Assembly: GCF_047511655.1 (NCBI RefSeq) | Contig: NC_133391.1 | Location: forward strand, 134,634,906 to 134,698,905 | Direction of reading: 5' to 3' | Source: Castor canadensis | Lineage: Eukaryota > Chordata > Mammalia > Rodentia > Castoridae | DNA length: 64,000 nucleotides | Shown: piece by piece, positions 60,701 to 64,000 of the stretch | Layout of the letters: each line of letters opens with the position of its first letter | Numbering within the stretch: position 1 is the stretch's first letter | Translations under genes and position numbers: made by a program | The notes under the pieces: model-generated | Database searches by the model: none | Seen by the model: the letters and a program-made list of their open reading frames with translations, nothing else | Told to the model about the DNA's origin: nothing

Positions 60701-63700
60701 GGGGAGACAAATTCTTTAGTTAAGACTGGGCATATAGAGGATTTCTTTATTCATGAGCTAAACGTGTCATAAACAGGAGTGGTAATAGGCTACCCACCTA
60801 TAACAGGCATCACCTACCTGGTTAAATGAATTTCAGCATCATACAGGAGAGGAATTTTGAGGTTGATCGAATTATCTGCTGTGTTTGCTTCCTTGCTTTC
60901 ACTAAAAAAAATTAGGAAATTACTTAAAGAGACATATTATAAAAGCCATCCATCATCAATTCATACCTCATTATGATTTACCTGAAGGCTTGGAAATGGA
61001 CAGATGCCTGATTCCGAGCATTTTGAAGATCAAAGTCAAAGTTAAAAGTAAAAGTCACCTGTATACAAAATTAAAATCCATCAGTCTATGATGCTTTATA
61101 CCAGGAAAAAATATTCCCCATAAAAGCAAACTCACTTCAATTTGATTCTAAATTTTATATACTTGAAGCTTTAAAATTTGTAAACAATCTTTATTTGTCC
61201 ACCTTGCTTAGCATGCTTGCTTTAGAACTGGGAGAGCTTACCTTTCAATTGACACATATAAGTTACCCAGTCACATATACTTGTCTGAATCGCAAAGCTT
61301 TCAGATGATTTGAAGCTTGCTCACCAGAGGTTAACAAGTGATTTCTGTGACTTTCTACAGCATTTGACCAATGTTGGTCAACACATTCAGACAAAAAGAA
61401 CTTTCCATGTTGCATGTGTTTTTGGAAAAAAATCCTACTTTTATTAAAAATTTAAAGAAAAACTTCAGTTAAGAAAGTTCTTCTTAGTATGCAGCTGGTT
61501 ATTTTGTGATGTCTAGCAAATGATGACACCTCTTAAAGACATGTTATGTTGGTAAATTAATGAGTGCTGAGGTTTGGTCAGCAAGGTGTACCTGTTGATT
61601 TTTCTTTAAAGCAGGGTAGCCCACGTCACAGGTAACAGACTTCAGTAAAGAACCAACCTGGCATGTTACTTCTGTTCCATCACCCTGAACAAGAGCAAGA
61701 AAAAATAATAATCGGTTTGCTTATTGGGTGTATGTACCCACACTGAAAGACAAATAAGGATTTGGACAACAAGATTGGTTCACATTAAAATAGCTTATTG
61801 CTATTCAAAGACCTGAAATTCTTAAACTGTCCAAGTGGCTAACATACTGTTTTTATTACTAGCTCTAGAGATATACCTGACAAATGTATCTGGGGGGATT
61901 TCCGCCCCCAGAAGGAAATGATAATTCTTATTTTCTAGAACTACAAATAGCTTTAATATAATATTCAGTAATCTTTAGTATATATATTTTTTCTTAATAT
62001 TTTTGTGAAATATATTTTCAGAGAAGAAAAATCGTATTTTTAAACAACCTACAGAATCTATTTTTAGTTTTCTGTAGTTTGTTTTCTCTTTAAAGAAGTT
62101 GCTTAAACACCAAGGTCAGGATTGGTTTAGAATTCTCAATGTACTGAGTTCACATTGACTTTAAATGGGATGAAACCATTTTTTAATGCTTTAATCAAGT
62201 AGCTCCCTTGGAAAATAGCTTTTCCTTCTCTCCCTTTTCTTTTCATTGCTTATGGGCCAAGGAGGGAGCGAGGCCCTCATAGTCAAGCGTGTTCCTGGTT
62301 TAGTGATCAGGTCAACGGGATTGCTCGGTTTTGCTGGAATGCATGGTCTTGGCAGCTGCAGCAGGACTTGTGGTTGCGCAGCTTAGGCTCAGCTGTGGGG
62401 CTCAAATGCCTTGGAGCAAGTGCACCACATCTGCACGGCAGCCTCAATACACAGGGCTCGAGAAGAGTTACTGGAGTGTCTCACTAAGGCTGCCAACTCT
62501 CGGGGTAAAGGAAAAAGTGACCCAAGCTGGGAAGCAGACCTGGTCTAGATACGGAGCCAGACTATGTTCTCATGTGGATTGATCATGCTGGTGTCAAGGT
62601 GTTCTTCAGACAAGTGCAAAGACACAGAGGTTTGAGTATAAGGAAACAGTCATTGATGGCAAGTAGGAAACACAACTGTGCTGTGCTCAGGGTGTCCTCA
62701 CATACCGGCATGGAGTGTGAAGCAAAAAACAAGTTTTCTGAAAATTCAGCAACAATTGCAGTGTTGTATGCATTTTCCCCTTCATTTTTCAGTGTTACCG
62801 AAAATGTCAACCTTTTGTTGTGGCTACTGACAATAAAAGGTTGTTCCCTGGTTTAAAAAAAAAAAAGAAGAAGTAAAAGAAAACCATTAAAAATTTTTAA
62901 GTTTTATTCATTTAAGAAAGAAACTCTATTTGAAACACTAAAAACAATACTTAATAATGGAAAAATTTTCAAGTTAAAATGATACAAAGTAATAAATGCT
63001 ATTTGACTTTCTTGTTTTGCTTTCAATTACATTACTGGGAAAATATCCAGATGTCAGTGATTTTATATTTCTTACTGCTTTACTCTTATTTATATGGTAG
63101 AAATTGAAATTTAGTTTTTAAAGGTTATTACTATTATGAATATTTCTTTTATAGAAAATATCTCCAAAATTTAGTTTGAGTGAAGAAATCAACTCTATCA
63201 TCTCTTTCCACTGAGGTAAAATAGAACGTACTGAGCAGCTGGCAGCTGTTGGACATCTAGGACCAGATCAGAGATGCAAACTCCATCCCCAGCACAGTCT
63301 TTATAGAAAGGAATCTACAAAAAAGGGGGAAGCAATTATGCATATGCTTTTGGGTTAAAAAGCAAAGTGCAAAGGCACACATACAGTATTATTCCATTTA
63401 TATAAAGTTCAAAACCATGAGAAACCAAACAATGCATTAGGAATATGTACAGGTTTAGCAAAATCATAAAGAAAAGTATTGATAAATACAAAGACAATAG
63501 TTTCTTTAGAGGGAGGTAGGTTAAAGTAGATATAATGACACAGAAGTTCATAGGCATTGGTAATACTCTCTTTGTTTAAGTGGATGGTAAGAACAAGTTG
63601 TTTGCCTTATGTCTTACTTATTTCTTCAACAAATATTTATTGAACACCTATTGTGGGCTAGGCACTGCTCTTGGGGCTACAAACAGTAGAGCAGTGAAGA

Positions 63701-63981
63701 AAGACAACAATTTCTGCTTTCTTGCAACTTACATGCTAGTGAACCTTATACGTAATGTCGTTTGGAAAACTAAGACATCTAGACTAGGTCCTATGTATCT
63801 TTCACAGTACTGCAGTGGCCATAATACTTTGTAACCCAGTCAAAATGCAGGAAGGGCATGCTGCACTTACGCTGAAGACCTTGACAGTCTCAGAATAGGC
63901 TTCAAGGGCAGGGCTGGTACCAGGGTTTTCCAGACCAATGTCCACACGCAGAGGCAAAGCGTTGACAATATCAGTTGGTCT
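45621..63981 (-). CDS. ITGA2: ITGA2, integrin alpha-2 C-terminal half (13 coding exons, 5' end outside window)
   Basis: Integrin alpha-2 pairs with beta-1 as a plasma-membrane receptor for collagen and laminin (platelet GPIa). The window holds the last 437 codons including the stop, in 13 minus-strand exons whose phases join without a break. They correspond to the C-terminal ectodomain (calf-1/calf-2 region), one transmembrane helix, the juxtamembrane LGFFKR motif that binds the beta-subunit tail, and a short tail ending DETDETTELNS. N-glycosylation sequons NVT (twice) and NGT fall in exon 51886-51999. Near-identity to remembered human ITGA2 runs throughout (for example TSPALEAYSET, CISDLVLDV, NVPSIVH, QTVQLTAAAEI). 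The I-domain, beta-propeller, signal peptide and promoter lie beyond 64000. Human has 30 exons, so these are probably exons 18-30. Confidence 0.97.
45702..46242 (-). other. ITGA2: ITGA2 last intron
   Basis: 541 bp, GT-AG, with no feature recognised inside. Confidence 0.85.
46243..46359 (-). CDS. ITGA2: ITGA2 exon 12 of 13 in window (transmembrane)
   Basis: 39 codons in phase 0, IPLMIMKPNEKAEIP followed by GVIVGSVIAGILLLMALVAI, then LWK. This is the single membrane-spanning helix, flanked by charged residues. Acceptor is cttacag; donor is gtaaga. Confidence 0.97.
46360..48782 (-). other. ITGA2: ITGA2 intron
   Basis: 2.4 kb without further exons. A possible old DNA-transposon remnant ('tggggtctatggatctgt') lies near 47320-47480, and T/A tracts occur. 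Open frames at 47670-48036 have no support. Confidence 0.75.
48783..48872 (-). CDS. ITGA2: ITGA2 exon 11 of 13 in window
   Basis: 30 codons, STFQTVQLTAAAEIDTYNPQ to EENTVT, phase 0. Acceptor tgttccag, donor gtgagt. Confidence 0.97.
48873..51885 (-). other. ITGA2: ITGA2 intron
   Basis: 3.0 kb. It contains a relative of the dispersed repeat family (49291-49560). No exon-like homology is present. Confidence 0.75.
49291..49560 (-). mobile_element. Dispersed repeat relative, copy 4
   Basis: 'cttcgacaggtttcaatgttcc', 'tactcatacatgtatagaaag' and 'cttctcctcccac' parallel the 'aacaggtttcatttttt...catacatgagta' part of the antisense copy at 18826-19075. More diverged than the others. Confidence 0.45.
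51886..51999 (-). CDS. ITGA2: ITGA2 exon 10 of 13 in window (glycosylated cysteine-rich segment)
   Basis: 38 codons, NCRTVTCRNVTCWLKDLHKK to NGTFAA, phase 0. It holds three Cys and three N-linked sequons. Acceptor cacctgaaag; donor gtaagt. Confidence 0.96.
52317..52650 (+). mobile_element. Trimeric B1-B1-ID SINE
   Basis: First B1 at 52317-52440 ('gtgctggctcatgcctgaaa', 'tcgggaggcagagataggagg'), second B1 at 52441-52566 ('ccaggtatgggagttcatgtc', 'caggaggcagaagtaagagg') and ID at 52567-52648 ('ctgggggcatagcttaactgg', 'gaggccctgaattcaaattcc'), each joined by A-rich linkers. Same arrangement as 41046-41362. Confidence 0.82.
52900..53165 (+). mobile_element. Dispersed lineage-specific repeat, copy 5
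   Basis: Shares 'agggagaatgatgagggaggg', 'taattaagatacattttaag', 'gtttgtaaatgtcacaatga' and 'ctaatatatgcta' with the other copies. Confidence 0.65.
54160..54264 (-). CDS. ITGA2: ITGA2 exon 9 of 13 in window
   Basis: 35 codons in phase 0: AGDISCKAEINPMKIGQR to FRQIKEL. Acceptor ctttgtag, donor gtgagg. An acceptor 4 nt further in (ggcag) would shift the frame and is not chosen. Confidence 0.95.
54489..54790 (+). mobile_element. Old MaLR-type solo LTR remnant
   Basis: 'tggtttagatgtggtttgtcccc', 'ttcacgttggatgcttggtg' and 'gggatgggacctttaagggt' follow the start of MST/MLT-type mammalian LTRs. No internal coding sequence is present. Confidence 0.6.
55154..55211. repeat. CA/TG hairpin, about 25-bp arms
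   Basis: The left arm starting tatacacacatacacaaaac is nearly the exact reverse complement of the right arm ending gttttgtgtatgtgtgtgtat, with one 2-nt length difference and a very short loop. Confidence 0.85.
55370..55755 (+). mobile_element. Dispersed lineage-specific repeat, copy 6 (longest)
   Basis: Starts 'ggagatagagaatggtaagta', includes 'gagaagagggagaatgacaaag', 'taaataagatatattataat' and 'atgtaaatatcacagtatg'. It preserves more of the 5' part than other copies. Confidence 0.62.
55830..55940 (-). CDS. ITGA2: ITGA2 exon 8 of 13 in window
   Basis: 37 codons, VTTGSVPVSMVSVVIHIP to TGVDTDQ, phase 0. Acceptor ctgtgtag, donor gtaagg. A second AG 10 nt inside offers an in-frame alternative with an alternative upstream donor. 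Confidence 0.94.
55941..57221 (-). other. ITGA2: ITGA2 intron with weak donor
   Basis: 1.28 kb. It contains a MER5 remnant at 56935-57127. Its donor in the conserved model is gttggt. Confidence 0.8.
56935..57127. mobile_element. MER5-type hAT DNA transposon
   Basis: 'acttgggaacttgttagaaatgcac', 'aaaaactctggggatgaaacc' and terminal 'caagtttgagaatcactgg' are signatures of the short hAT-Charlie element MER5. Confidence 0.72.
57222..57324 (-). CDS. ITGA2: ITGA2 exon 7 of 13 in window
   Basis: One base completing Arg plus 34 codons, STNINFYEVSSNENVPSIVH to FIFSLK. Acceptor atccaacag. The donor after AAG is gttggt, chosen because it keeps KVTTGSV as in human. Confidence 0.9.
57325..60817 (-). other. 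ITGA2: ITGA2 intron
   Basis: 3.5 kb with no additional exon or young SINE recognised. A polypyrimidine tract lies at 58494-58546. The long minus frame at 58244-58570 is an artefact of that tract. Confidence 0.75.
60818..60901 (-). CDS. ITGA2: ITGA2 exon 6 of 13 in window
   Basis: 84 nt: one base of Ser, 27 codons ESKEANTADN to AEIHLT, two bases of Arg. Acceptor tttttttag, donor gtaggt. Confidence 0.96.
60902..60981 (-). other. ITGA2: Very short ITGA2 intron (80 bp)
   Basis: Donor gtaaat, acceptor tttttttag. The 80-bp length is close to the lower limit for mammalian introns, yet both exon frames require it. Confidence 0.92.
60982..61058 (-). CDS. ITGA2: ITGA2 exon 5 of 13 in window
   Basis: 25 codons plus two bases: VTFTFNFDFDLQNARNQASV to FQAF. 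Acceptor tatacag, donor gtaaat. Confidence 0.96.
61059..61591 (-). other. ITGA2: ITGA2 intron
   Basis: 533 bp; nothing recognised inside. Confidence 0.85.
61592..61684 (-). CDS. ITGA2: ITGA2 exon 4 of 13 in window
   Basis: 31 codons: GDGTEVTCQVGSLLKSVTCD to KKNQQ. Acceptor cttgttcag, donor gtacac. The first residue reads Gly where I remember Val in human. Confidence 0.95.
61685..62705 (-). other. ITGA2: ITGA2 intron
   Basis: 1.0 kb; no repeat recognised. The plus-strand frame at 62331-62582 is unsupported. Confidence 0.8.
62706..62847 (-). CDS. ITGA2: ITGA2 exon 3 of 13 in window
   Basis: One base completing Gln plus 47 codons, EQPFIVSSHNKRLTFSVTLK to FFASHSMP. Donor gtatgt; acceptor tttaaaccag after a long T tract. 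Confidence 0.96.
62848..63231 (-). other. ITGA2: ITGA2 intron
   Basis: 384 bp, AT-rich. Nothing else recognised. Confidence 0.85.
63232..63314 (-). CDS. ITGA2: ITGA2 exon 2 of 13 in window
   Basis: 27 codons plus two bases, IPFYKDCAGDGVCISDLVLD to LPAA. Two Cys match the family pair. Acceptor ttttttgtag, donor gtacgt. Confidence 0.96.
63315..63870 (-). other. ITGA2: ITGA2 intron with L2 fragment
   Basis: 556 bp. 63610-63760 is an antisense-to-plus L2 3' terminus ('caacaaatatttattgaacacc', 'tgggctaggcactgctcttgg'). Confidence 0.75.
63610..63760 (-). mobile_element. L2 LINE 3' terminus
   Basis: The plus strand reads 'caacaaatatttattgaacacctattgtgg'-type sequence, which is the reverse of the well-known L2 end, followed by 'caacttacatgctagtgaac'. 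Confidence 0.75.
63871..63981 (-). CDS. ITGA2: ITGA2 exon 1 of 13 in window
   Basis: 37 codons, RPTDIVNALPLRVDIGLENP to SETVKVFS, phase 0. Acceptor tgcatgtag at 63982, donor gtaagt. A CA repeat begins just upstream and runs off the window. Confidence 0.94.
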
Positions 63982-64000
63982 CTACATGCACACACACACA

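Noticed and set aside
62583-62810. 75-codon minus-strand frame as a separate gene
   Set aside because: It is ITGA2 exon 62706-62847 read into the intron.
1-64000. CRISPR array, operon, prophage or other novel multi-gene system
   Set aside because: There are no regularly spaced repeats and no dense prokaryotic-style gene order. All supported genes are spliced vertebrate genes and the rest is explained by mammalian repeats or featureless DNA.

Overview
The window is nuclear DNA of a placental mammal, most likely a rodent. Two spliced, vertebrate-type protein genes with GT-AG introns sit in AT-rich sequence full of interspersed repeats. The SINEs include tRNA-derived ID elements, 7SL-derived B1 monomers, and B1-ID or B1-B1-ID composites. 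In murids ID and B1 usually stay separate, so composites point to a squirrel-, beaver- or dormouse-related lineage. The closest match in my memory is beaver, but that is an inference from repeat style only.

Layout. 1-26.3 kb is gene-poor DNA upstream of MOCS2. It holds two 5'-truncated L1 3' ends (3.28-5.35 kb), several ancient L2 fragments, DNA-transposon remnants (20.6, 20.9 and 22.1 kb), an old L1 body (17.7-18.5 kb), ID/B1 SINEs and simple repeats. 26.38-27.18 kb is a CpG island with GC boxes, NRF1-like sites, a 43-bp tandem duplication and a (GGGGAC)n quadruplex motif. It is the promoter of MOCS2 (+ strand, coding 26941-36398, poly(A) signal near 36.85 kb). 36.9-41.5 kb is intergenic. 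The 3' part of ITGA2 (- strand) runs from its stop codon at 45621 to 63981: 13 coding exons, 437 codons including the stop. Its long 3' UTR probably extends to about 41.5-42.3 kb.

Function. MOCS2 is bicistronic. MOCS2A (88 aa, C-terminal Gly-Gly sulfur carrier) and MOCS2B (189 aa, MoaE-like) are read in two frames that overlap by 80 nt in the shared third exon. Together they form molybdopterin synthase, which puts the dithiolene sulfurs into the molybdenum cofactor. ITGA2 encodes the integrin alpha-2 collagen-receptor subunit; the window holds the C-terminal ectodomain, the transmembrane helix, the GFFKR motif and the cytoplasmic tail. The two genes are not functionally linked. They are convergent neighbours, as I remember for human 5q11.2.

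I rebuilt every coding exon by hand from reading frame, splice sites and remembered human proteins, and all exon phases join without a frameshift. I found no credible undescribed system. The most interesting items are the dual-coding overlap, the promoter quadruplex and duplication, a weak ITGA2 donor with an in-frame alternative splice pair, composite SINEs, and a six-copy dispersed repeat family.
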